Shown in pieces: positions 1-10,003 of a stretch of DNA of 64,000 bases (within the stretch, counting starts at the first letter, position 1; each line of letters begins with the position of its first letter). The notes beneath the pieces are model-generated. The model had not been told where the DNA came from. It did not search any database and saw only the letters and a program-made list of their open reading frames with translations. The translations under genes were made by a program, and so were the position numbers. Source of the stretch: Saururus chinensis (lineage: Eukaryota > Streptophyta > Magnoliopsida > Piperales > Saururaceae); NCBI GenBank assembly GCA_035235625.1, contig CP141142.1, forward strand, positions 21,276,995 to 21,340,994. The letters run 5' to 3'.

Positions 1-215
1 TATGTTTGACTCCAATTGATTTATTAAATTTTGTCTCTCTGATTGATTTATTAGATTTTGTCTGACTCTAAATGATTTATTATATTCTGTCAGACTTTGA
101 TTGATCTTGATCTACTCTACTCTGCTTTGTGAAAGAATGATACGTTTAACTCCAATTGATTAGATTCTATCATACTCCAATTGATCTATTAGATTCTCTG
201 GATGATCAAGTTATT
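1..215. repeat. Degenerate AT-rich minisatellite
   Basis: A core GATTTATTA followed by ATTTTGTCT or a close variant recurs at about 18, 45 and 74, with decayed versions (CTCCAATTGAT, GATTCT) to about 215. Spacing is about 27-36 bp and drifts. No open frame or recognisable element is attached. It may be the tail of a longer array that begins left of the window. Confidence 0.5.
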
Positions 216-1439
216 CTACTCTACTAAGTAAATGAAATATATGATTTTATGATGCATGATGAAGTATTGGCCGTTAGGCAGAACTACGTTGGGATCCGAT
301 CTTATTGGAATAATATCTGAAATATTATCTAATAAGTACATAGGTAACAAACGTTATGACAATGTTGGCCTGGTCCAATTAATAATAATATATAGTTTTG
401 TTCTAGTGAGCACATAGTGAAGTGTTGAAGCTCTGTAGTGCCAGAGGATGCTGCAGCTCTCGCAAATTGAAGATGCTCTTGGAGGAAGAAGAAGGAAAAT
501 TTTTATTCCAATAATTTTGGACCCCTAGGTCAGATTTGGCCATTGAGTTTAAGGTGCCTATGGCCCGGGATGTTACAACATGGGATGCTGAGCCAAACAA
601 GAAATCTCAAAATTCATTAGGTTCATAATGTATTCATACATATATAATTACATAATTTCTTAATTTGTCATTCTAAACCCTAATATGGGTCACAAATAAG
701 TGAAAACAATCTAATACCTGAGAGTTTAATAACCGTCTAATTGACCGAGTGGATCACTAGATTGCTTCTAACTCTTGTATTTCAACAAGTAATAAATTGA
801 GAGTTTTAGCCTCTTTTGCGCAGGAATTTGTTTTGAAGCAGAAACGGCAAAGGCCTAATTTCAATCAAACCACAAATCATGCAAAGAACACACAAGATAT
901 TAACAAAGAAAACCCCAACTAGGGTAAAAAAATTACGATAACCACTCATGGTCTAAAATCAATACACTAGCAAGCAAAACCTTGTATAAGACAAGCAAAC
1001 CGCCAACCTCTTGTGAAGATTAACACAAACTCCTCCTTTATTTAGATCTTCATCATCTTTTGTTGTTGCCCTTCGAGTCTTCTCTCTTCAAGTCTTGAAG
1101 TTTTTTTCCTCTTTTCTTTGTCTTCATCTTCTTCTAGCCTCTACAATCAACCTCTTGATTATGAATGTAGCCTTCTATCTTCAATCACCATTGAACTTGC
1201 ATGACTCTCTCTTAGGTTTTTGTGTATGAAAAACTCTCTTTTAGTTGTGTGTCACTCAAACAATCACCATTAAAACTATACCCTTAAGAATAACGATTAT
1301 CTATTGGGAAAATAATAGCAAAAAGACTTATATTTTCTCTCTCAAATTCTAGGTTGTCCTTGTAAGGACATAAGTGTCATTATATTATGTATTGGCTTAC
1401 ATTTGTGATCAAAACAAAGTCATAAATGTGTGTAATTTT
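216..1439. other. Intergenic stretch without a supportable gene; possible LTR edge
   Basis: No convincing coding exon. The minus strand of 562-577 reads as TGTAACATCCCGGG, which resembles the start of some plant Ty3/gypsy LTRs; nothing else confirms it. Around 880-980 there are LTR-leader-like phrases (CACAAGATATTAAC, AACCCCAACTAGGG). 1,020-1,150 is CT-rich. Treat as undefined repeat debris. Confidence 0.3.
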
Positions 1440-2035
1440 GAGTTCACTTAAGTATGAAGACTTTATATTCTAAAGATGGAGCTAAAGGAAGATTCACATC
1501 CATGTTTTGTTAGATAAAAACAAGCATACACATCGCATTCACACATTTTATGGTAAAAGAGACTTGGTGAAAGGATGGGTGAGAGATGGAGACTTTTTGA
1601 TTGAAAATTCAAAATTTTGTCTAGAGCAATTGATCACAGAATTGCCCCGATCGATTGGCCTTGAATGTCTCAAGATTCTTCAGAAAATTATTGGCCGAAC
1701 AATCGCTTAAATTTATCGATCAATCTGAAGGTTGAAAGGTTACACTAAAAACTTAACCAAGATAGGAGCAATCGATCTTTGTATGAAATCGAGAGAAAAA
1801 TATAGGGAACCGATTGATCGTTGTTACACAAAATGCTTAGATTAGACCTTTCAGAGTTTATTTAGATTCCTTTGAAGACACATTCCTTTTTAAGACTTGG
1901 GGAGTCTATAAAAAGGGCTACGAATGGGAGGCCAACAGAGAGGAAGACTTTGAAAGTTTAAAGAACTTGTGTGGAGTTGCTATAATGGTTTTTATAGAGA
2001 ATTAGTTAATTTAGGGATGACATATTAATGTAAGT
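1440..2035 (+). mobile_element. LTR-like fragment with U3 GATCGAT motifs and TATA box
   Basis: At least four variants of a CGATCGAT-type palindrome occur at about 1,645, 1,715, 1,770 and 1,810. A plus-strand TATA-like sequence (CTATAAAAAGG) follows near 1,908, giving the U3-then-TATA layout of a plant LTR promoter. Chromovirus RT sequence begins abruptly at about 2,036. No TG...CA ends or target duplication could be fixed, so the boundaries are approximate. Confidence 0.35.
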
Positions 2036-2666
2036 CTGGTGAATGATCTATCCACCCCTTCCTCCGCCAATGTCTTGGTTTTTTTTATGAGATATTGATT
2101 TATAGCACATCATGGGTGGACAACTTGGAGCATCTCAGGTCTAACTTCTCTATTTTACAAGCTAATTAATTATTCCTTAAGTACTCGAAGTGTTCCTTTG
2201 GCCATATCATTTCTCGCAAGGGGGTTGCTAGTGACCATTCAAAGGTGGTTGCTATACTTTCATGGCTGATAACCAATTGTGTATGGGCACTCGATGGATT
2301 TTCTGGGACTTACAGTGTATTATCAGTGCTTCATCAGTTAGTATGATTCAATTGCCAATCCCCTCAGGGCCCTCCTCAAGAAAAGGTCCTTTATATGGAC
2401 AGAGGTGGCCCAAGAGGCCTTCGAAAGGCTGAAGTGGGCCATGGCTACTGCCCTAGTTTTGCTTCTTCCATATTTTGGCCATTCCTTTGTGGTTGAGAGG
2501 GACGCTTTAGATGCCGAACTTGGTGCCATTCTACTTCAGTATGAGCGGCCTATTGCTTTTTTCAGCTAGACAGTTTCTGGCCACTCTATCTCTATTAGCC
2601 TATGAGAAGGAGATGCTTGCCATAGTGCATGTAGTCACCAAATGGCGCCCTTACTTGCTCGGATAC
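2036..2666 (+). pseudogene. Ty3/gypsy chromovirus pol remnant: RT C-terminus and RNase H, 5' part
   Basis: Translation, with frameshifts, gives a Ty3/gypsy reverse transcriptase from just before the catalytic box (FFYEILIYS) through FGHIISRKGVA to the RNase H start (LLKKRSFIWTEVAQEAFERLK, then IAFF and KWRPYLLG). The usual FFDD catalytic box reads FFYE, so both aspartates are lost. There are further frame breaks near 2,280-2,340 and 2,560. The segment ends at GGATAC (2,661-2,666), where a solo LTR interrupts it, and resumes in the same frame at 4,100. Upstream RT, protease and gag are absent. The order RT, RNase H, integrase, chromodomain is that of chromoviruses (Reina/Tekay-like). It is clearly inactive. 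Confidence 0.8.
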
Positions 2667-4099
2667 TGTTGTTATGTCTGAAACAAGACTATGAAGAAGT
2701 CAAATTCAGATTTATTTTACTTGCCAATTGTAGTAGACAAGGTCGATCCACAGGGAAAGCCTTGTGCAACAAAGAAAATTGTTACGAAGAAATATATGAA
2801 GAAAAATTAAGAAAGAAAGAGTAGAAGAGTATTGAGAGAATAACAAGTTAAGAAATCAAGATGAGAAAACACTAAGGCATTAAGGATCATTGTAACATCT
2901 ACTGATGTTCTTCATGTATCATGTTATCTCAGTTAGAATCGAATGAAGATTCTATCTAACTGGAAGATATGAACATTAAAATTAAAACTAAAGATAGAAA
3001 ATGCTTTGGATAGATAAAGGATAAAAATAATTGTCTCTTCAAGTTTTCTATGTATCCAAATCACAAAAAATCAAGGAGAGCCTTCAAGCATCTTATGTAT
3101 CCAAATCACAAAGAAACAAGAGAAAGAACAATATTAAATAAACATCACTTCAAATAAACAATACTTACTTGAAACCATTGATGAAACATGAATTGAACTC
3201 CATTAAAATGTTACAAATCACCTCTAGCCTTAGCTTGAGAGCTTAGAAAATCATTTCAATAAAACTAAAAACAAAATTACAAAATGAAAGAAAAAAATAG
3301 GAGAAGAGAGCTCCAAAGAGGAGGGGTTTATTCATCTATCATGTCCACCCCTCTATTTATAGGAATAGAAGGGGTTGCTTCAAAGAGGAAAGTGAAATCA
3401 TATCTCTAGATTGCATCCTGATTGATTGCCTGATTGGTTATTTCTTTGGCAATGATTAGATACTAAATAAATTAAATAAATCTTTGATTTATTTAGCAAA
3501 TAAGTATCTTTGAATCTTCCTTTAAATATCCAATTAGCCTCATTGTCTTTCCTTATGTGTATCAATCAAAATCAATGAAAGTATTCTTCATGTGCTGGCC
3601 TCAGGTTAGTTTACTAGCTGTCCGTTTGCATGCCAGATTCAACCCATATATCTTCAGAATTTGAAATTTTGTCCTGAAATAAGACTTGTAGCCACGGAAG
3701 TCTTCTTTCCAATACCACCAGAATCGTATCAATTATACAAAAAAAGATATGGTCAAAATACTACAGCTGTGTCAATCTGTCCGAATCAGCTTCTTTCCTA
3801 ATTTAGTTCTCTTGATGCAAATATCAAATCAAACAGGTCCACAAGGTTGTGTTTGACCATTCCATGTATGTTTAGACCATTAGGAGCTCATTCTTGACTT
3901 TTAAATAGCTTTGGGTAGTTGGGCTTCACTTCATATTCCAGTTGGATCCTGTTAAAGCCTATTTAGACATGTAAACTCAATTAAGGTCCAACTAACCTAT
4001 TCAAAACATAAATAGCCCAAATAAACAATGAATTAATACAAAATAGGATTGCAATTTGAAATTTGAAAACATTTTATTGAACATTATTTCAGTGCATCA
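2667..4099 (-). mobile_element. Solo LTR inserted in RNase H, with 5-bp target duplication
   Basis: The 1,433-bp segment starts TGTTGTTATG and ends CATCA, giving TG...CA ends. The flanks are GATAC (2,662-2,666) and AATAC (4,100-4,104), a 5-bp target duplication with one mismatch. Removing the segment plus one flank restores an uninterrupted RNase H frame: YLLG upstream joins YYFFISTDHQSLK downstream. A TATA-like box (CTATAAATAG) reads on the minus strand near 3,355, so I orient it minus. A 'GTCGATCCACAGGG' phrase near 2,742 resembles the 'GTCGAACCTCAGGG' phrase near the same edge of the LTRs at 41-58 kb, suggesting a related superfamily. No internal coding region is present. Confidence 0.8.
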
Positions 4100-5746
4100 A
4101 ATACTACTTCTTTATCAGCACAGATCATCAGTCCTTGAAATATTTCCTCGACCAACAGGTGTCCACTCCAGCGCAACAATGGTGCATTAGCAAACTCTTG
4201 GGTTATGATTATGAGGCGGTGTACAAGAAGGGAACGGAAAACATGGTGGCAGATGCACTCTTTCACCGACCTTCTGAGGGTTCTTGCCTAGCACTTTCTA
4301 TACCCTCTTGCCTATTTGTTCCAAATCTGTGGCAAGCTTAATTGGAGAATTCATCCATTTGTGAGCTGGTTACTCGTTTGCAATGTGACCCTGCTACCTT
4401 TCCATTCTTTGTGTGGCGAGATGAACTCCTCTTTTAGAAAGACTTTGGGTGCCAAATGCTTTTGACCTCCGATGGCACATTCTCTCACTTCCATCACACG
4501 CCACTTGCTGGCCACGAGGGTTCTTTCTAAACGTATAAGTGGGTTAGTCAGAACTTCTTATGGTAGGGCCTTTAGGGGTTGGTTTAGGACTATGTTGCTG
4601 CTTGCAACGTTTGGCAACGGGTGAAGACCACTATGTCAGCCGCTAGGTTACTTCAGCCCCTTCTAGTTCCAGATAAGGTTTGGGATGATGTGTCTATGGA
4701 ATTTGTGGAAGCCTTGCCAGTGGTACTCGAAAAATTGATAATATTGGTGGTTGTGGATTACTTGTCTAAGTATGCACATTTATGTGCTTTGGGCCATCCA
4801 TTCACTGCCAAACGGTGGCTGAGATCTATGTTTGTGAGATAGCCAAGTTGCTTTGCACCATTATCTCTGATCGGGATTGGATCTTTCTCTCTCAAATTTG
4901 TCGGGAGTTCTTTGCACTTCAGAGCACCAAGCTTCATATGAGCACCACTTATCACCCGCATATGAACGGTCAAACTAAGGTTATTTACCGCTGCTTGGAG
5001 TCGTACTTGCGATGCTTTGTCGGGGATCAGCCCCGCCAATGGCTCCAACTCCTACCTTGGGCAGAATGGTCCTACAACACAACCTATCATACTTGGGCTG
5101 GGTTCACTCTATTTGAGGTGGTATATGAGTGCCCTCCTCCTACCGTGTTGTTCTATGTGCCTCACCATTCTTCCATGGCTAAGGTTGATTATATGCTCCA
5201 GACACGAGATGAGGTTATTCGATAGCTTAAACTCAATTTGGCATCTGCTCAAAACTATATGAAGCAAGTATATGGCAAGAAGCATTCCGATCGGGAGTTC
5301 TAGGTGGGCGATCTTATTTATGTCTTAGTGATTCCTCAATGGCAGACTAGTTTATTACAGGCTAAGCATGCTAAGTTGGCTCCACAACCCTTATTCTATT
5401 ATCGAGCGCATTGGACCGGTTGCTTATAGCTTGGCATTACTCGCTAGATCATTGGTGCACCCAGTCTTTCATGTCTTTTGCCTTCGTTGCTTTGTTGGGG
5501 ATCCGACCCTCATCTCTAGTGCCCCACCTTCGCCATTGATGGGTCCTTTGGAGCCTGATGTGCCCGCACCCGCCTTTGTGATTGATAAGCAAGGAATGCG
5601 TCATTTTGGATGCATTGTCACCGAGATACTCATGCTTGGCAGGATCAGCCTCTAGAGGATGCCACATGGATGATTGAGGATGAGTTTATGGAGCGCTACC
5701 CTATGTGGTCGCCTTGAGGACAAGGCAAAAGCAGAGCATGGTGGAG
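4100..5746 (+). pseudogene. Ty3/gypsy chromovirus pol remnant: RNase H end, integrase, chromodomain
   Basis: Continuation of the split pol. RNase H finishes with STDHQSLKYF and NMVADALFHRP. The integrase zinc region (HHTPLAGHEGSF, then DYVAACNVWQ) has lost its second cysteine. The catalytic core follows (VWDDVSMEFVEALP, VVVDYLSKYAH, ISDRDWIF, TYHPHMNGQTKVIYRCLESY). The catalytic glutamate of the usual GQTE motif reads GQTK. Several stops and frame changes follow (near 4,340, 4,530, 4,840, 5,223, 5,302). A chromodomain-like tail (KQGMRHFGCIVTEIL, then EDATWMIEDEFMERYP in another frame) ends near 5,717. The chromodomain places it among chromoviruses. The fragment 4,135-4,341 and the integrase block 4,782-5,225 are its longest open pieces. 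Confidence 0.8.
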
Positions 5747-6252
5747 TGTTGTGTACACCAGCCCAGGGGCGGGGCATATCCTGCCTTGCACTACTTTCCA
5801 TTCTTAGGACCTACTATGTTAAAGTTTGCTTTACTTTTTTGTAATTTTCTTTTACGATGTAATAAGCTGTAATGGGGGGGGGATTATTCAAAATGTAATA
5901 GACGAGCTGGTGGCCCGCCAATTGGCATGGGGCCCACTAGCTGACGCAATTCCTAAGGGAGCCACACGCCTCCCATAAAGGGGGCTGACTTCTTCCTTTG
6001 ATGGTTATGCACAACTGGAGTTATTTCTTCTTCTCCCCTTTCCCCTACATGAAGCTGGGTACCGTTTGTGTCCAATTGGGACACAACACAGTTATGATGT
6101 GATTTGACTTTGAATATTATTACATTAGGATTTAATACTATTTTATACAAAAAATGTATAAATACCTTGATGGATGTCTTGTCAAAAGTTTTAAAAATTT
6201 GTTTCACTATTGAATTTAGGAAAAATAAATACCGAAATCTTGGCGTGTGACA
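5747..6252 (+). mobile_element. Putative 3' LTR of the chromovirus
   Basis: Directly after the chromodomain tail and a purine-rich tract (GCAGAGCATGGTGGAG) the sequence begins TGTTGTGTACACC. About 506 bp later it reaches GGCGTGTGACA, giving TG...CA ends of typical chromovirus LTR length. It includes a nine-G run near 5,873. The 5' LTR is not in the window, so neither a paired comparison nor a target duplication is available. The end point is a best guess. Confidence 0.5.
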
Positions 6253-6425
6253 TGCCTACTACAAATGTATATAGGTTGGTATAATCCTTCCTATAAAAAG
6301 AGTTGCGGCCAGTTTGACTTTTCAACAGGCGAATAACAGTTTTGGTCATGAATGAGCGAGTAATTACATACTTACGTAGTGTACTTTCTATGAAAATTTA
6401 TGTGATTCATAGGGGTATTCCCAGA

Positions 6426-7113
6426 ATTTAGGGGCAAAACTAATGGTGTCCAAGTCCTTTTGCCATATCCGGATGAAAATGCCCTCCATTTTTTGCCTCT
6501 ATTTTGACAAAAATGCCCTCCATTCCATACTCAGCATGAGATGTAAATATTTAATGCTGATTAATGAGAATGATGAAACTAACCTTGATACATATGTTTT
6601 GGTTTAGTATAATGGTGTTCGTAATTATAAAGTTTTTTTTTGATAGTTTTGGCATTGACGCCATTATTGGTTGTCAAAAATTAATGGGATATTTATGGGC
6701 TTTGCTTAATTTGGTAAGTTTGTCTAGTTAATTTAGGGGCAAAATTAATGGTGTCTGATTCATTTTGCCATATCCGGATGAAAATGCCCGCCATTATTGG
6801 CCTCTATTTAGACAAAAATGCCCTCCATCCATTGGCTTCTATTTCGTACTCATTTTGATGTTAATTTTGTGAATTCCAGGGTCATATCTGGATGAGACGT
6901 AAATATTTAATGCTGATTAATGAGAATGACACAACTAACCTTGATACATAAGTTTTGGTTTAGTATAATGGTGTTCGTAATTATAAAGTTTTTTTTGGGT
7001 AGTTTTGGCATTGACGCCATTATTGGCTGTCAAAAATTAATGGGATATTTATGGGCTTTGATTAATTTGGTAAGTTAGTCTAATTAGTGGCAAATTAATA
7101 GATTCCAATTTGC
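6426..7113. repeat. Direct tandem repeat, about 305 bp x 2.1
   Basis: Unit 1 (6,426-6,730) and unit 2 (6,731 to about 7,082) both begin ATTTAGGGGCAAAA, pass through CCATATCCGGATGAAAATGCCC and GCATTGACGCCATTATTGG, and end at TTAATTTGGTAAGTT. A third copy starts at about 7,083 and is lost after about 30 bp. Unit 2 contains an extra internal piece near 6,830-6,890. No coding potential is seen. Confidence 0.85.
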
Positions 7114-7141
7114 CTTAAGTGGGCCGTTGGGTTTAATTTAT

Positions 7142-7382
7142 GAATGGTGAGCGTTTAAGAATGGTGAATGTTCATTGCCTTTTCAAATTCCTTTTGTTCA
7201 TATACCCGGTTGTGAGTGCCTTTTGAACTCCTTCTAGTTTGATACACTAGTGAGATGCATTTAAGAATGGTGAGCATTTAAGAATGGTGAACGTTCATTG
7301 CCTTTTCAAATTCCTTTTATTCATATACCCGGTTGTGCATGCCTTTTGAACTCCTTCCTGTTTGATACACCAGCGAGATGCA
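7142..7382. repeat. Direct tandem repeat, about 120 bp x 2
   Basis: Two adjacent copies start at GAATGGTGAGC (7,142 and about 7,264) and end at GATACACTAGTGAGATGCAT or GATACACCAGCGAGATGCAT. They differ by a handful of substitutions. Each also contains a short internal repeat of AAGAATGGTGA. The second copy abuts the first kinase-fragment module. Confidence 0.85.
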
Positions 7383-7437
7383 TTGCTCTCATGGTTCGAC
7401 ATTTAGGTGTTTAGGACCAATGGACGCCTGTACCTCT

Positions 7438-7552
7438 CTCCCAGTTCATCAAATGGGGTGGCAACGATGGCTGACAGGCCAAAGTTGGAGACCTTGAGGT
7501 CACCATGCTCGTTGAATAGCAGGTTCTCGGGCTTGAGGTCGCAGCCCTTCTG
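7438..7552 (-). pseudogene. Captured Ser/Thr kinase fragment (CIPK/SnRK3-like), copy 1
   Basis: On the minus strand this reads DLKPENLLFNEHGDLKVSNF followed by GLSAIVATPFDELG. That is the catalytic loop to activation loop of a plant CIPK (SnRK3) kinase: DLKPENLL is canonical and the DFG motif appears as NFG. The HR of the HRD motif is replaced (GCDLKPEN). No kinase sequence continues convincingly on either side, so it is an exon-sized fragment. It is relatively GC-rich against AT-rich flanks. It sits antisense to a folate-enzyme fragment about 460 bp downstream, and the whole arrangement is duplicated at 8.1-9.0 kb. This fits transposon-mediated capture of host gene pieces. Kinase identity is confident; the CIPK subfamily less so. 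Confidence 0.75.
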
Positions 7553-8011
7553 CAAATCAAAACATCATTAACCACCGCCTCCAAATTGATCTACTTCTGT
7601 GAACTAGGTAACAAAATTTTGTTCTATCATTTTCTTCTCTTCTTGTTTGATTTCGTCTTCTCTTCTTCATCGCATACTTTGTTGAATTTTATAGCAGTAT
7701 CTGTTGATTAAGTCGATTCCTATGTAAAATTTTTGTTTTTTATGATTTTGCAGACTGCAAGTTTGAAATTCACGCAACTCTTTTTCGTCCAATCCACCCC
7801 ATTACTCTCCAAGTTGGTGGAAAATTGAAAACTTGGTTCTCCTGGTTTTATGTTTGCCTCTTGATCTGTTTTCTATTTCGCCTTCTTTGATTGGATCGGT
7901 AAATGACAGTGATATAAACTTCTATGAATTGATTATATGGAGTTATTATATTCTTATCCACTGCTCGTATAGTTTTTGGCCTAATAGAAATTGGTGTGCA
8001 CGATGTTGTAG

Positions 8012-8101
8012 GTTCTGCTATCTGTGATTGACGATATTAAGGAGTCGGGATATGGATACTATGTGGTGATTGGAGGCATTACTTCCACACCTCTTGGTGA
8101 G
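8012..8101 (+). pseudogene. Captured 10-formyl-THF synthetase exon fragment, copy 1
   Basis: The frame reads VLLSVIDDIKESGYGYYVVI followed by GGITSTPLGE. This matches the part of formate-tetrahydrofolate ligase just before its ATP-binding GEGKSTTT loop. That enzyme makes 10-formyl-THF in one-carbon metabolism. The segment is preceded by TGTTGTAG, which looks like a retained 3' splice site, so the capture is probably from genomic DNA rather than cDNA. It is cut off at GGTGAG, before the loop, and followed by the start of the second module. Only about 30 codons remain. Confidence 0.7.
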
Positions 8102-8154
8102 ATCTAGCAAGATGCATTGCTCTCATGGTTCTGTGTTTGGGTGTTTAGGACCAA

Positions 8155-8290
8155 TGGACACATGTACCCTCTCCCGGTTCATCAGATGAGTGGCAACAAT
8201 GGCGGGTAGGCCGAAGTTAGATACCTGGAAGTTGCCATGCTCGGCAAGCAGCAGGTTCTCAGGCTTGAGAATGCGGCACTTCTGCGAATC
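8155..8290 (-). pseudogene. Captured Ser/Thr kinase fragment (CIPK/SnRK3-like), copy 2
   Basis: Minus-strand translation gives KPENLLLAEHGNFQVSNF followed by GLPAIVATHLM, clearly a paralogue of the fragment at 7,438-7,552. The catalytic-loop aspartate has been lost (RILKPEN instead of RDLKPEN) and DFG again reads NFG. Flanking sequence on both sides (GATGCATTGCTCTCATGGTTC on one edge, a GATCTACTTCTGTGAACCAGG-like phrase on the other) is shared with copy 1, so the whole module was tandemly duplicated and not captured twice. Confidence 0.72.
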
Positions 8291-8869
8291 AAAGCATCAT
8301 TGACCGCTGCCTCCGAACTGATCTACTTCTGTGAACCAGGTAGCACCATTTTCTTCTATGCTTTTCTTCTCTTCTTGTTTGATTTCATCTTCTCTTCTTC
8401 ATCGCATACTTCGCTGAATTTTTTGGCCCTGCATTTTGATTAGGGCGATTCCTATGTAAAAAATTATTTTTCCTGATTTCGGAGACTGCAAGTATGGCAA
8501 TCGCCCAACTCTTTTCCGTCCAATCCACCCCATTGCTCTCCAAGTTAGGTGATCGGTAAATGACAGTGATCTAAAGTTCTGGGAATTGGTTATTTGGAGT
8601 TTTTATCTTCTTATACATGGCTATATAGATTGTGGCCTGATGGAAATTGGTGTCCACCCCATTGCTCTCCAAGTTGGGTGAAAACTGAACTTAGTTCTCT
8701 TGATTTTCTGTTTGCCTCTTGATCTGTCATCTATTTCACCTTCATTGTTTGGATCGGTAAATGACGGTGATCTAAAGTTCTGAGAATTGGTTATTTGGAG
8801 TTATTATCTTCTTATCCATTGCTCGTATTGATTCTGGCCTGTCGGAAATTGGTGTGCACGATGTTGTAG

Positions 8870-9046
8870 ACTCTGCTATCAGTGATTGGCGATCTTAAAG
8901 AGTCGGGAGATGGATACTATATGGTGGTTGGAGGCATTACTTCCACACCTCTTGGTGAAGGAAAGTTTACTACAACTGTTGCGTTTTGTCAGCCTTTAGA
9001 TGCTTTCCTCGATAAGAAGGTGTGCTTCGTTATCCATGAACTTGAC
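8870..9046 (+). pseudogene. Captured 10-formyl-THF synthetase exon fragment, copy 2 (longer)
   Basis: The frame reads LLSVIGDLKESGDGYYMVV, GGITSTPLGEGKFTTTVAF and CQPLDAFLDKKV. This spans the nucleotide-binding loop of formate-tetrahydrofolate ligase; the usual GEGKSTTT serine is phenylalanine here, which would be expected to damage ATP binding. It is preceded by TGTTGTAG like copy 1 and extends about 55 codons further than copy 1 before homology ends near 9,046. The GC-rich kinase fragment lies upstream in opposite orientation. This is a gene fragment and not a working enzyme. Confidence 0.8.
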
Positions 9047-9075
9047 ACTTATTTGAATCTTTTGTTTTTGATGAG

Positions 9076-9167
9076 CCGTTTATATATAGTGGAAGTTTGA
9101 TTTGTATGTTGTATATAGTGGAAGTTTGATTTGTAAGCTGTATATAGTGGAGGTTTGATTTGTAAAC
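9076..9167. repeat. Minisatellite, about 28 bp x 3
   Basis: Three consecutive copies of TATATAGTGGAAGTTTGATTTGTA with small changes (the third has GTGGAGG). It lies immediately downstream of the second folate-enzyme fragment. Confidence 0.85.
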
Positions 9168-9410
9168 TATGGAATTGCTCTTCAAATGAAGAGAGGAAGA
9201 GTGTGTGTAACTGGGTGTGCTAATGTTTGAATGGTTTAACTTAATCATGATCTTGTATCAACATGAATTCTCTCTCTATATCTCTCAGACTCTCAGGCAC
9301 ACACATCCAACTCGCTATTAACCATGATGCATGTTTAATGTGTCCACTGGTATTTGATTGATGTGTCTGTTATTCATGATTACTGCTTTTTTTAATGCTA
9401 AAGTTGGGTG

Positions 9411-9515
9411 TTTGGGGATGCAAGTTGATGTGAAAGGATGGTTGGAAGCGTTTGCTACTCATCTCCAGATCGTAGATCCAGTTTCCATGGCCTTGAAGAA
9501 AGAGACCGGTGCATA
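9411..9515 (+). pseudogene. Captured fragment, OHCU-decarboxylase-like, copy 1
   Basis: The frame reads LGMQVDVKGWLEAFATHLQI followed by VDPVSMALKKETGA. The 'VDV.GWLEAF.AHPQIG' pattern resembles plant 2-oxo-4-hydroxy-4-carboxy-5-ureidoimidazoline (OHCU) decarboxylase, the ureide enzyme fused to the transthyretin-like domain in plants; here HPxIG reads HLQIV. A stop follows at once. A second copy lies at about 10,004. Identification rests on about 20 residues, so it is tentative. Confidence 0.4.
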
Positions 9516-10003
9516 GTTATCCTTTATACTTTTGCTTTTTTCCTGTTATGTTGATTTGTTATGCCATGTTGTATGTGGATTCTTAGAAGACTATGGCGGG
9601 AAAGTGTTGTTCGTTGCTAGACAACTCATGTCAATATTATCAATTTATTTGCATAGAGCTTGGGTTGCAGTTGGGAGAAAATGGCATTGTGAAATATAAA
9701 TTCTACAGTGAAAAGTACTTGATGATAACATAGCTCATTGATGGATTGGAGCTTTGGTTTTGTTTTGTTATTATTTTTGATAACTTGAGTGCCCAGTGTG
9801 ATTAGAAGTGTCTTGCATCAAAATTTTGTCATTCACGCTTCTTTTGTCATGAATGCTCCCTGTTTTTTAAATATTGGGTCGTAAAAATGGCCGTGGTATT
9901 ATTTCAATTATTGAAAATTTTGATTAATGTGTGCACAAGAATTTGATTGGTTTGCCCTTTATTCGTGTTTATTGCTTTTTTTATTATCCTAGGTTGGGTG
10001 TTT

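Larger units (their letters stand above)
7383..8106. repeat. Gene-fragment module, unit 1
   Basis: Unit 1 of a two-unit tandem duplication (unit 2 about 8,107-9,046). Shared order: antisense kinase fragment, CTTCTCTTCTTGTTTGATTTCG tract, 'GTCCAATCCACCCCATT' segment, 'GATCGGTAAATGACAGTGAT' segment, 'GGTGTGCACGATGTTGTAG', sense folate-enzyme exon. The non-coding middle looks like retained intron or UTR from the donor genes. Confidence 0.75.
8107..9046. repeat. Gene-fragment module, unit 2 (with internal duplication)
   Basis: Same order as unit 1, but the stretch 'CCACCCCATTGCTCTCCAAGTT ... GATCGGTAAATGACGGTGATCTAAAGTTCTG' appears twice (about 8,523-8,660 and 8,655-8,870). A further internal duplication has therefore lengthened this unit. 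Confidence 0.7.

Noticed and set aside
7438-8290. A functional CIPK kinase gene
   Set aside because: Only the catalytic-loop segment is present, twice, with HRD and DFG motifs damaged.
8870-9100. A functional 10-formyl-THF synthetase gene
   Set aside because: Only about 55 codons of a protein of more than 600, with a changed ATP-loop residue and no flanking exons.
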